From: Cytophagales bacterium
GTDB lineage: Bacteria > Bacteroidota > Bacteroidia > Cytophagales > Flammeovirgaceae
Direction of reading: 5' to 3'
DNA length: 64,000 bases
Assembly (NCBI GenBank): GCA_025056215.1
Contig: JANWWC010000001.1
Location: 930,001-994,000 of the forward strand
Below are positions 46,878 through 55,916 of this stretch, piece after piece; position 1 is the stretch's first letter, and every line of letters begins with the position of its first letter. The notes under the pieces were generated by a model. The model saw only the letters and a program-made list of their open reading frames with translations. It made no database searches and was not told the origin of the DNA. Both the position numbers and the translations under genes were made by a program.

Positions 46878-48707
46878 ATGCAGTTTAAAACTTTTAAAAA
46901 CAAATTATTAGCCACTTACCTAATTTTTACAGGAATTATAGGAGTGGTAGCATGGTTTGGATACTATTTCTTTAAAAAATCTAACGATGTAACAGAGCTA
47001 GCTGATAAAATTTTTCGCTTGATGATAGACACCCAAAAAGCTATCCGAGCAGGCCAAGACTTTTTTCAATATGAAGCTGCTAAAGAAGAATTTCTTCAAA
47101 ATGGTGAAAGCAATTATTTACAACTTCATGAAAACACACTTTATTACATTTTTGAAAGTCTTAAAGAAATAGAAAATACACCAGAAATCGAAAAGTTCGG
47201 ATTTATGGAAGAATTGGGCATTGCAAGCAGTGCTTTCATTGAATATCACGGACTTTTTGATAAAATCGTCAATAAAATTAAAGAAAGAGGAGCCAAGAAT
47301 ACAGGTTTGGAAGGAGAACTCCGAAAGATCGCTTCAAAGCTCGAGAGTTTTCCCTTTATGAAAAGAGAGTCTTTTTTACTTGTGCAACGATGGGAAAAAG
47401 AATATCTCACTCATCAAGATTCTTTGTGTTTAAAAAATTTTTACGCTGCTTTTCAAAAACTAAATTCTGATGTAAAAAAACTATCTTCAGAGACTAAAAA
47501 AAATATTTTACCCATTCTTGTAGAGTATAAAACTACCTTCGATAAAATCGTAGTGATAGACGATGAATTAGGTTTAAAAAGCGGAAAAGGTCTTAGCAAT
47601 CAACTTCGCAATACTATTATTCAGATTGAAGAAGCAGTAGGAATTGTAATGGACAAAGCCAGTTTGAGCCGCCAAAGCAACAATAAACGTCTCCAGCTTA
47701 CTTTTAGCCGTTTGCTAGTTGTAACAATAGTGATTAGCATTATTCTTAGCTATACGGTCGCTTCTGACATCACCAGACCAATTACTCAACTAGCTACTAT
47801 GATCGATGTGATTATTTTAAGAAAATTTGACGAAAGAACTCCTTTGATAGAGGTAAAATCAAAAGATGAGATCGGTCAACTGACAGCTAACTTGAATTTG
47901 ATGATTCAAAAACTACGAGAATATATCAAACAACTTTCTGAAAAGTCAGAAGAACTAAGCTTACAAAACGAACAACTCAAAATCGTAAATAAAAAGTTAT
48001 CGGAATCAGAGGCTAATTTGAGAGAGCTAAATCATATCAAAAACAGATTTTTTTCAATCATCTCTCACGACCTGCGAGGACCTTTCAATACGTTGCGAGG
48101 CTTCTTGAATATTTTATCTTCTCATGCCGAAGGATTTTCTCCTTCTGAAATCAAAGCGCTTACTGCTGAAATGCTGATTGCTGTAAACAACGTTTATAAT
48201 CTTACCAATAATTTGCTCCAGTGGTCTCTCACGCAAACTGATGGCATCAAAGTCAATCCTACCGAAGTTGATTTACACAAAGCAGTGTCAGAAACGTTCA
48301 CCATTCTAAGCCGTCAGGCCCAAGAAAAAGAAATTACACTTTACAATTACGTTCCAGAAGGAGAAAAACTCTATACCGATCCTAATATTTTAGATTTTGT
48401 TATCAGAAATTTAGTAGCGAATGCGATTAAATTCACAGAAATAGGCGGTTGGATCCGTGTTTCTTCCCACCGTTTAGAAAATGGACGACTCGAAATACAA
48501 GTAGCCGACAACGGCGTAGGCATCGAACCTGAACGCCTTCAAAAATTGTTTAAAATAGAGGAGCGCACCAGCACAAAGGGCACGCTCAACGAAAAAGGAA
48601 CGGGATTAGGACTCATTCTCTGTAAAGAATTTCTCCAAAAATGCAATGCTTCTATGTCAGTAGAAAGCACGGTTGGAAAAGGTACCACTTTCAAAATACT
48701 TTTTTAA
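46878..48707 (+). CDS. Membrane sensor histidine kinase with HAMP
   Basis: The 609-residue kinase has a first helix at about 10-33, a helical extracytoplasmic sensor domain (about 35-275), a second helix (about 278-298), HAMP (DITRPITQL), a short coiled coil (about 345-385) and a transmitter with H397 in SIISHDLRGPFNTLRGF, then VIRNLVANAIKFT, VADNGVGIEPE and KGTGLGLILCKEF. Its partner regulator is not nearby. It follows maf by 46 bases and may share its transcript. Confidence 0.9.
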   Translation: MQFKTFKNKLLATYLIFTGIIGVVAWFGYYFFKKSNDVTELADKIFRLMIDTQKAIRAGQDFFQYEAAKEEFLQNGESNYLQLHENTLYYIFESLKEIENTPEIEKFGFMEELGIASSAFIEYHGLFDKIVNKIKERGAKNTGLEGELRKIASKLESFPFMKRESFLLVQRWEKEYLTHQDSLCLKNFYAAFQKLNSDVKKLSSETKKNILPILVEYKTTFDKIVVIDDELGLKSGKGLSNQLRNTIIQIEEAVGIVMDKASLSRQSNNKRLQLTFSRLLVVTIVISIILSYTVASDITRPITQLATMIDVIILRKFDERTPLIEVKSKDEIGQLTANLNLMIQKLREYIKQLSEKSEELSLQNEQLKIVNKKLSESEANLRELNHIKNRFFSIISHDLRGPFNTLRGFLNILSSHAEGFSPSEIKALTAEMLIAVNNVYNLTNNLLQWSLTQTDGIKVNPTEVDLHKAVSETFTILSRQAQEKEITLYNYVPEGEKLYTDPNILDFVIRNLVANAIKFTEIGGWIRVSSHRLENGRLEIQVADNGVGIEPERLQKLFKIEERTSTKGTLNEKGTGLGLILCKEFLQKCNASMSVESTVGKGTTFKILF

Positions 48708-48755
48708 GACTCGATGCTTCCCATTTGCGTAAAACGTCGAATGGAAGATACAACA

Positions 48756-49424
48756 TTAGTCTTTAGTCAGAACCTCGTCTATTAATCCGTACTCTTTTGC
48801 TTCTTCAGCTCTCATCCAGTAGTCTCTATCGGCATCTTGCCATATCTTTTCATAGCTTTGTTTGCTATGCTTAGAGATAATTTCATAGAGTTCTTTTTTC
48901 AATTTCATAACTTCGCGCGCTGTAATTTCAATATCTGACGCTTGTCCTTGAGCACCGCCAAGAGGCTGGTGAATCATCACGCGAGAGTGCGGAAGAGCAG
49001 TTCTTTTTCCTGGTGTGCCTGCACATAAAAGAACAGCACCCATAGAGGCTGCTAATCCTGTACAAATGGTAGCCACATCCGGAGAAATGTATTGCATGGT
49101 ATCATAAATTCCTAAGCCAGCATATACCGACCCGCCAGGGCTATTGATGTACATTTTTACGTCTTTTTTAGGGTCGAGCGATTGCAAAAATAACATCTGA
49201 GCAATTACAATGTTAGAAACGTAATCATCTACGGGTGTTCCTAAAAAAATAATACGATCAGCAATTAAGCGAGAAAATACATCAATCTCCGCAAAGCGGC
49301 GGTCGCGTTCTTCAATTACTGTTCGCGTCATGGCAGAAACATCACCGATGTAGCGATCAACTACCATACTACTAATGCCTTGCCCTTTGATAGCATAGCT
49401 TCTAAATTCGTGTCCGAAATGCAT
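48756..49424 (-). CDS. clpP: ATP-dependent Clp protease proteolytic subunit
   Basis: The 222-residue ClpP has its catalytic triad in view: S127 in [13 protein letters not shown]152 in [11 protein letters not shown] and D201 in ADRDYWM. The protein begins with a propeptide-like extension before [11 protein letters not shown]. It forms the proteolytic barrel for ClpX or ClpA/C unfoldases. clpX, which often follows clpP, is not adjacent; the gene stands alone, convergent with the sensor kinase gene. Confidence 0.95.
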   Translation of the reverse strand: MHFGHEFRSYAIKGQGISSMVVDRYIGDVSAMTRTVIEERDRRFAEIDVFSRLIADRIIFLGTPVDDYVSNIVIAQMLFLQSLDPKKDVKMYINSPGGSVYAGLGIYDTMQYISPDVATICTGLAASMGAVLLCAGTPGKRTALPHSRVMIHQPLGGAQGQASDIEITAREVMKLKKELYEIISKHSKQSYEKIWQDADRDYWMRAEEAKEYGLIDEVLTKD

Positions 49425-49513
49425 AAGAATTAAAATTAAAATGAGTGAAACATTTTAGTATTTGCAAAATTATTGTTAAAACTTGTAAATCTGATGCAAC
49501 ACAGCGAAAGAAG

Positions 49514-50266
49514 ATGAAGAAATATTTAGAACATTTTTATGCTTTCTTAGGTGTGTTCAATTTCCTTTTTTGGTATTTGTGTTTGTTTCCGATTTATGTA
49601 ATACTTATAAGCCGCAAAGAATGGCATATTTACACAAAACGTATCAACCAAATTTTTGGGAACTTAATTTTTTGGTGTATTGGCATTCCGATTATTAAAT
49701 ATTCCAAAGGTTTTTATCATATCAGCGGCAACCAATATATTTTTGTAGCTAATCATACCTCCTATTTGGATGTACCGTTGATTTCTGCCACTTCTCCTGT
49801 TACTACGATTTTTATGGGCAAAAAGTCTCTCGCTAAAATTCCTCTTTTTGGATATATGTATAAACGTCTGCACATTCCATTTGACAGAAAAAGCCCTCAC
49901 GATATTCATACTTCTTTACAAAAAGCGCGCGATGTACTATCTCGCAAAATGAGCTTAGGAATTTTTGCAGAGGGTGGCATTCGCACTTCGAATCCTCCTC
50001 ATTTAGCTCCTTTTAAGGAAGGAGCCTTTATTTTAGCTATCGAACAAAAAATACCCATTGTGCCCGTAGTGCTTTTGGACAATTGGTATATTTTTTGGAA
50101 CCTCTCTTTTAGACTCAAATGGAAACCGGCTCGCATTATCTACTGCACACCTATTCAAACCCAACACCTTACTTTACAAGATGCGGAAGCGCTTAAACAA
50201 CAAACTTGGGATATCATTCAAACAGAAATTGAAAAAGAATATGGAACACTAAAAAAGGATAACTAA
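49514..50266 (+). CDS. plsC: 1-acyl-sn-glycerol-3-phosphate acyltransferase
   Basis: The 250-residue membrane-associated acyltransferase has an N-terminal hydrophobic segment (about 8-30), the catalytic block VANHTSYLDVPL (H-x4-D), and the phosphate-binding FAEGGIRTSN where EGTR is usual. It makes phosphatidic acid. The ATG at 49514 is preferred because the hydrophobic anchor then follows directly; an in-frame ATG at 49445 adds 23 residues. It diverges from clpP. Confidence 0.88.
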   Translation: MKKYLEHFYAFLGVFNFLFWYLCLFPIYVILISRKEWHIYTKRINQIFGNLIFWCIGIPIIKYSKGFYHISGNQYIFVANHTSYLDVPLISATSPVTTIFMGKKSLAKIPLFGYMYKRLHIPFDRKSPHDIHTSLQKARDVLSRKMSLGIFAEGGIRTSNPPHLAPFKEGAFILAIEQKIPIVPVVLLDNWYIFWNLSFRLKWKPARIIYCTPIQTQHLTLQDAEALKQQTWDIIQTEIEKEYGTLKKDN

Positions 50267-50272
50267 ATTTTT

Positions 50273-52285
50273 TTATACTTTTATTCCCATCAATGTAATA
50301 TCATCGCGTTGTTCTGCATATTGTTGATGTAATTTGAGTTCTTGTAAAAGAATTTCTTTTTGTTCTGAAAAAGAACGGGCATGAATTTCTTCTAATAACT
50401 TTGTAAACCGATGGCTACCAAAACTTTTACGAGAAGGATTAGCTTGATCTGCAAATCCATCACTCGCTAAATAAAATACATCATCTGGAAACACCTCTAA
50501 AGTATGACAAGTATAACTTCGAGTGGAGTTAGGATCTCCTCCGATATTTTTGCGATCTCCATTAATTTTAATAAGCTGATGTTTTGAAAACAAAATCAAA
50601 TTGTTTTTCGCACCTGCAAAATGTAATTTTATTTTATTATCGCTGTAATCTAAAACTGCTATTCCCAAGTCCATGCCGTCTTTATTTTTTCCTGCAGCTT
50701 GGTTTAATTTTTGAATAACTTGGCTGTGTAGTTGATTTAAAATCTCCGCAGGGTTGTAAACTTTATTTTGAACAATAATTTCATTTAAAATGGAGTGACC
50801 TATTAAAGACATAAACGCTCCTGGAACTCCATGTCCTGTACAATCTATTACTCCTACTATTTTTAAATTATCATGTTGGGATATCCAAAAGAAATCACCC
50901 GATACGATATCTTTAGGAAGGTAAATTAAAAAACTTTCTTTAAGGATCCTGCACCTTTCTTCTTTAGTAGGCAAAACAGCCTTCTGTATTGTTTGCGCGT
51001 ATCGAATACTATAAAGAATTTGCTGATTCTTTTGAGAAAGCAATACATTTTGCTCTGCAAGCCTTTCTTGAATAGCTTGCAATTCCTCTAAATTTTGACG
51101 GAGCTCTTCTTCGCTGGCTAGGAGTTCTTCATTTTTTTGCTTTAACTCATTTTGTTGTTCACTGATAATTTGAAGTTGCTCTTCAATTTGTTGATTTTTT
51201 TGTTCTAAAATCTTAGCAGACTTTTTCTTATTGCGGTAGTTGCGATAGATGAAAAATATCATTCCTGCAAATAGAAAGATAATTACCGAACTGAGGTAAA
51301 TCAGATTCCTTTGGTAATTAAGCTGGATGTCCTGCTGTTTTAATATGTTTCTTTGTTCTTGAATTTTTTCCTCTTGCTTTTTAATTTCAGCCAACAGATT
51401 TGATAAGTGAGATTTTCTCTTCTCTAGCTCGTCTTTTTGTTGATTCAGAATTTTTTCTTGCTCTTCTACTAAGCTCGTTTGCTTCTGGAGAAGCGATGCT
51501 TTTTCTGCTAATAATTTAGATTGAGTTTCAATATCATTAGAAAGTTGGTGAAGTTTAAGTTTTTGTTTGGCAATTTCTTCTCTTTGTTGTGCAATTTCTA
51601 ATTTTTGCTTTTCTATTTCAGCAGCTTGTTTGGCTATTTCAGCTTGTTGTCGTTCTATTTCCTTATTTTGACGCTCAATCTCGGCACGCTGGCGACTGAT
51701 TTCAGAAGCTTGCAACTTTACTTTCTCACGCTCACTCTCAAGAGAAGACTGAGTTTCTTTATATAATTTCGCAACATCTATTTCACTTCCTCCTAATAAA
51801 ATTAGTGAACTGCTAGGAGCAATCCCAGCATTAATGAGATTGGCTTTATGAATTTCAAAAGAAATTTTATTTTCTTTTCGAAGCAGATTTATCATCACAT
51901 ATCGCTGATCTGGAGCCATATCAGAAACCAACAATATATCTTTTTGAAGCGTTTTAAGGACTTCATCTGTTTGAAAGGAATGTTTGTCATCCAAATACAA
52001 AACTTGTATTTCTGCAGGGACTTTATTCAAGTTTTTAAGCCCTATAACTGAAATAGGCTTTTCTTTCAGTTTGCGATCCTCTAATTTTTTAAAGTTTTCT
52101 AACAAGGAGTTGCTTTCTGTTAGAACAGCAATATTATACTTTCGGATGTTTTGTTCTTTATCCCACTCCAAGTTTTGGAGAATTTTATAGACCAAAGCTA
52201 CTTTTATTGTCTCATCACTAATTTGCTGAGAATAAAGACAAAAAAAGCTACATAAAAACACTATCGTTGCGATGAGTTTTTTCAT
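50273..52285 (-). CDS. SpoIIE/PP2C-type phosphatase with YfiR-like periplasmic domain and coiled coils
   Basis: This 670-residue protein has a signal peptide (1-19), a YfiR/DUF4154-like periplasmic domain (about 22-165), a long periplasmic coiled coil (about 175-325) with at least six near-identical seven-residue repeats (AEIERQN, KEIERQQ, AEIAKQA and so on), one membrane helix (about 328-348), a cytoplasmic coiled coil (355-425) and a SpoIIE phosphatase domain (about 430-670). Catalytic metal residues are present in VSGDFFW, DCTGHGVPGAFMS, KDGMDLGIAVL and ASDGFADQ. It would dephosphorylate a serine or threonine in a partner protein in response to a periplasmic signal. A TonB-dependent receptor lies just upstream. 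Confidence 0.88.
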   Translation of the reverse strand: MKKLIATIVFLCSFFCLYSQQISDETIKVALVYKILQNLEWDKEQNIRKYNIAVLTESNSLLENFKKLEDRKLKEKPISVIGLKNLNKVPAEIQVLYLDDKHSFQTDEVLKTLQKDILLVSDMAPDQRYVMINLLRKENKISFEIHKANLINAGIAPSSSLILLGGSEIDVAKLYKETQSSLESEREKVKLQASEISRQRAEIERQNKEIERQQAEIAKQAAEIEKQKLEIAQQREEIAKQKLKLHQLSNDIETQSKLLAEKASLLQKQTSLVEEQEKILNQQKDELEKRKSHLSNLLAEIKKQEEKIQEQRNILKQQDIQLNYQRNLIYLSSVIIFLFAGMIFFIYRNYRNKKKSAKILEQKNQQIEEQLQIISEQQNELKQKNEELLASEEELRQNLEELQAIQERLAEQNVLLSQKNQQILYSIRYAQTIQKAVLPTKEERCRILKESFLIYLPKDIVSGDFFWISQHDNLKIVGVIDCTGHGVPGAFMSLIGHSILNEIIVQNKVYNPAEILNQLHSQVIQKLNQAAGKNKDGMDLGIAVLDYSDNKIKLHFAGAKNNLILFSKHQLIKINGDRKNIGGDPNSTRSYTCHTLEVFPDDVFYLASDGFADQANPSRKSFGSHRFTKLLEEIHARSFSEQKEILLQELKLHQQYAEQRDDITLMGIKV

Positions 52286-52324
52286 TTCATTTTCCTATTT
52301 ACTAGAAAATTCAGAATACAGTTT

Positions 52325-54472
52325 TTAAAACCTAACATTTAATCCTACGAATATAGCTCGCCCACTTCTATTCAAAATCCTTTCAACTCTTCGGAAACTA
52401 TATTCAGGAGCATAAAACTTAGAATCAAAAAGATTGTATACATAAATGTTCAACAAAGCAGCCTTTATACTTTCCATCTTTAACAGCTTATTGAAATCAT
52501 AAGCAACGTTTAAAGTAGCAAAATGAGTATTCTTGGGCCGCTCAAACAAAGGTCCTCGATAGCCAACATTGAATAATTGCGTATGTCCTGCGTAAAAATT
52601 ATTAAATATGCCCACAATAAGACCAAAAGGAGAATTATAAGATATTCCCATCTTTGCAAGATGCTCAGGCAGACCATCAGCACCAACCACAGTGGTATCT
52701 CTTCTAGTAGCAGAGCTTTTAGTTTTCAGCATTGAGCGATTAAAGGCATACGAAAATTGAAACTCCACTCTTTTATGAACCTGAACTTTTCCTTCCATTT
52801 CGATTCCTCTAAAGGTCTTTCTATCAGCATTAATAAATATCGGGCGACTTTCATTTCTTCCATCGATATTGACAATTAAAAGGCTATCTGCAGGTACTGA
52901 GCGAGCAACTATGTCTTTTACCGTAGAATAATAGCCCGTAACAAAGAAAGTAAATCTTTCCTTTGAATAGCCGACTGATGCTTCGTAAGTGGTAATAATT
53001 TCAGGTTTTAAAGATAAATTTCCTGCAATAGAAGGAGCGTAAATATCTCGAAAACGTTCTGTTGCTGAACCAGCTCTAAAAGCTTGAGAAGTTAACAATT
53101 TTGCTGTGAAACCGCCTTGGTTATAAATAAGAGAAATCCGTGGAACAACGTTTAAATCAATTTTTTCAATCTTATTAGCCTGTAAACCTCCTACCACTTT
53201 GAAAGACTTGAACTTAAAATTGAACTGGGAGTAGGCTGCATACCAAATTTGATTATAAGGTTTTACGAACACATAAGGAGTAGGATTAGCGATAGTATCT
53301 TTTCTTACGTCCCAAACTCTTACACGATTACTTCCTGGAACCATAAAGTTTTCGTTGGTCTGACCTTGTCCATTGATTAATTGCGCGTAAGCTCCTGATA
53401 CCAAGCCAAATTTCTCAGAAGGGTTCCAATAATGAGAAAGCTCTATAATGTAGTCGTTAGAATGATGCTTTTCTCTCCATATAGAGTTTGTTTTGTAATT
53501 ATAAAGCTGAAGAGCGCCATAGTAATTATAAGTTACGTTTATTCCTACTTTTTGTTTTTCACTTAGCTGATAAGAGTACCCTAAATCGCCAAAAATTCTA
53601 TCTAGAATTAAATCATAAGAGTTTCGATTAAGATTAGGCTGATTAGTTTTACCATAAAACGTGTTAAGCGTAAAGTTTTTGTATGAAGCTCTCACAGTAC
53701 CTGATAAAGTAACATCTCTCCAAAGGCTATCTCCTTCAAAGGGCAGAATTGTCGTTGTACCTCTTGTTGTAGAAACAGTGCTAGATTCCATTCCGAATCC
53801 TTTATTTTCAAAGTACTGAATTCCTGCTTGAACATCTAAATCGCCTTTTTTTACACCTCCTGCTGCGCTTATCTGTCTCCCTTGAAAGGAGCCATATCTA
53901 ACATTGCTATTAAAAGTTTGATTCTCGCCTTTTTTTGTGATAATATTAATCACCCCCACAAAAGCAGAACTTCCATAAAGCACAGAACCTGGTCCTCGAA
54001 TAATTTCAATGCGTTCTATCATTTCAAGAGGGTAACTCATATAAATAGGAACATTTGTTCCCATATTAAAATTATCTCTAAAAGGACGGCCATCTATCAA
54101 AACTAAAACACGAGTATTGAAATTAGCCACTACGTCCCCTCGAATCGAAACCATGTTATTAGCCATATATGAAGGACTTGAAAAATACACATTACACACT
54201 CTTTCCACTACTTCTTTTAAGCCTATTCCTCCATATTTAGCAATATCCTGAGAAGTAATCACGGAAACTATAGAGGGCGCTTCTGCCACTGTTTCTTCTT
54301 GTTTAGAAGCTACTGTAATTTTTGTATTTAATAATTCTTCTAAAGACATACTAAAAACATCCACACTTTCACCACTTTTCGCCGATTGAGCGATAGAATC
54401 AATCTCCTGACCCTCCACAACGGTAGAGACAACAAAAACAAACGAAAACAAAAGCAATTTTTTCATTTTCAA
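52325..54472 (-). CDS. TonB-dependent receptor adjacent to YfiR-SpoIIE phosphatase
   Basis: A complete 715-residue outer-membrane receptor: signal peptide (1-21), the motif MSLEELLNTKITVASK, a plug domain (VVERVCNVYFSSPS, VLVLIDGRPFRDN, IEIIRGPGSVLYGSSAF) and a beta barrel ending AIFVGLNVRF with terminal Phe. The SLEELLNxxIT start marks a group of receptors often found with YfiR-like (DUF4154) proteins. Here a YfiR-domain phosphatase starts 39 bases after its stop, consistent with one transcript. The ligand is unknown; it may transport or signal. Confidence 0.9.
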   Translation of the reverse strand: MKMKKLLLFSFVFVVSTVVEGQEIDSIAQSAKSGESVDVFSMSLEELLNTKITVASKQEETVAEAPSIVSVITSQDIAKYGGIGLKEVVERVCNVYFSSPSYMANNMVSIRGDVVANFNTRVLVLIDGRPFRDNFNMGTNVPIYMSYPLEMIERIEIIRGPGSVLYGSSAFVGVINIITKKGENQTFNSNVRYGSFQGRQISAAGGVKKGDLDVQAGIQYFENKGFGMESSTVSTTRGTTTILPFEGDSLWRDVTLSGTVRASYKNFTLNTFYGKTNQPNLNRNSYDLILDRIFGDLGYSYQLSEKQKVGINVTYNYYGALQLYNYKTNSIWREKHHSNDYIIELSHYWNPSEKFGLVSGAYAQLINGQGQTNENFMVPGSNRVRVWDVRKDTIANPTPYVFVKPYNQIWYAAYSQFNFKFKSFKVVGGLQANKIEKIDLNVVPRISLIYNQGGFTAKLLTSQAFRAGSATERFRDIYAPSIAGNLSLKPEIITTYEASVGYSKERFTFFVTGYYSTVKDIVARSVPADSLLIVNIDGRNESRPIFINADRKTFRGIEMEGKVQVHKRVEFQFSYAFNRSMLKTKSSATRRDTTVVGADGLPEHLAKMGISYNSPFGLIVGIFNNFYAGHTQLFNVGYRGPLFERPKNTHFATLNVAYDFNKLLKMESIKAALLNIYVYNLFDSKFYAPEYSFRRVERILNRSGRAIFVGLNVRF

Positions 54473-55145
54473 AAAATTTTAATTCTTAAAAAAAATCAAT
54501 TTTTTATTCAAAATAAGAAAAAATAATATAATTTTCCAAATTATATTTAGATTTAGTTCACAATTTATTTACTATAACGTCGGTTTTATGGAAAAAATCA
54601 TAAATTATCATAAAAATTTTCTTTCAATGGATTAAAAAATGAGTACGATTAGGAAACAAGTCATTAACTACCTCTCTCCTGAAAAGGATAAAAAGAGTAA
54701 TAGTAGCTAACAAACATCGAATGCTTTCATTTTTAAGCTCTCAAGCCCAACAAAAAACATCGTGTTGGGGATTTGATAATAAGCCCCTGAGTCTTTGCAC
54801 AATCGTATATATGCTAAAATAAAATCTTACACTAATAATCCTGATAAAAAATAGAAGCCTTATTTTTGTTGTGAAAATTTAATAAAAATCAACTCTGTGT
54901 TGTGCCAAGATATGCCGAAGCTCAAAATCGGACTTGGACTCAGCAACTTGGCTTTCCAGCTCTATTTTGACATACGTTTTATGGTGAAAATGTAAACAGA
55001 TGCTCCTTTTTTTGCATTCAAAACATATTCGGCGAGATCTCTACAAAATTCTTTCGTTATTTGTATAGGCTGCATAACAGCCCCAAAAAATCGTGGCTAA
55101 ATAAAGTACTCAAGAGTCGCATATTTTCAAATATTTTCTTAAAAT
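54473..55145. other. Intergenic region between the TonB receptor and TIGR02757 genes
   Basis: About 670 AT-rich bases with no intact gene. A short stem, CCCAACA (54746-54752) with TGTTGGG (54763-54769), lacks a T tract. Short protein-like stretches near 54900-55110 are broken by stops and were not recognised. Confidence 0.5.
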
Positions 55146-55916
55146 ATGTTAGAAAAAATCAAAATAATTTTAGAAAATGCATATGAAAAGTTTCATCGAT
55201 TTGAGTTTTTAACAGAAGATCCATTACAAATCCCACACCGATTTCATCGCTTGCAAGACCAAGAAATTATGGGATTTTTAGCCGCTACTCTAGCATGGGG
55301 CCAGAGAAAAACTATCATTAAAAAATGCGAGGAAATCATTTCTTTATTTGATGGTGCTCCTTACGAATTTGTACTTCACCATACCAAGCAAGACATAAAG
55401 CGTTTAGAATCATTTCAACATCGCACTTTTAATGGAACAGATTTGATATACTTTGTTACTTGGCTTTCTGGATATTATCGCCAACACAACAGTTTAGAAG
55501 ATACATTTGCTCGTCATCTTCAGATAAATAGTACTGATGTAAGCGCTGCATTAGTAGGTTTTCATCGCGATTTTTTTTCATTGCCTTTTGCGCCAGCGCG
55601 CACACGAAAACACATAGCAACCCCTGAACGCAAATCTACTTGCAAACGACTTAACATGCTACTACGCTGGTTTGTAAGAAACGGAGATGTCGATTTGGGA
55701 ATTTGGAAAAAAATATCCCCATCTCAGTTAATTTGTCCGCTGGACGTACATACAGAAAGAACAGCCCGCTTTCTTGGTTTGCTAACAAGAAAACGCACTG
55801 ATTGGTTGGCAGCTCTTGAGCTGACACAAAATTTACGACTTCTAGATGCTCAAGACCCTGTCAAGTATGATTTTGCTTTGTTTGGGTTAAGTATTGAAAG
55901 ACACTTTATATTCTAA
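55146..55916 (+). CDS. TIGR02757 family protein (DUF2400), function unknown
   Basis: The 256-residue protein matches TIGR02757: DPLQIPHRFHRLQDQEIMGF near the start, AATLAWGQRKTIIKKCEEI, and CPLDVHTERTARFLGLLTRK near the C terminus. It appears cytoplasmic and helical. Some relatives resemble HhH-GPD-type DNA glycosylases in fold, but no function is established. Its 3' end overlaps the convergent propeller-SpoIIE gene by 11 bases. Confidence 0.88.
   Translation: MLEKIKIILENAYEKFHRFEFLTEDPLQIPHRFHRLQDQEIMGFLAATLAWGQRKTIIKKCEEIISLFDGAPYEFVLHHTKQDIKRLESFQHRTFNGTDLIYFVTWLSGYYRQHNSLEDTFARHLQINSTDVSAALVGFHRDFFSLPFAPARTRKHIATPERKSTCKRLNMLLRWFVRNGDVDLGIWKKISPSQLICPLDVHTERTARFLGLLTRKRTDWLAALELTQNLRLLDAQDPVKYDFALFGLSIERHFIF

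Noticed and set aside
54746-54769. CCCAACA/TGTTGGG hairpin in the gap before TIGR02757
   Set aside because: No T tract and no gene ending nearby; no function can be assigned.
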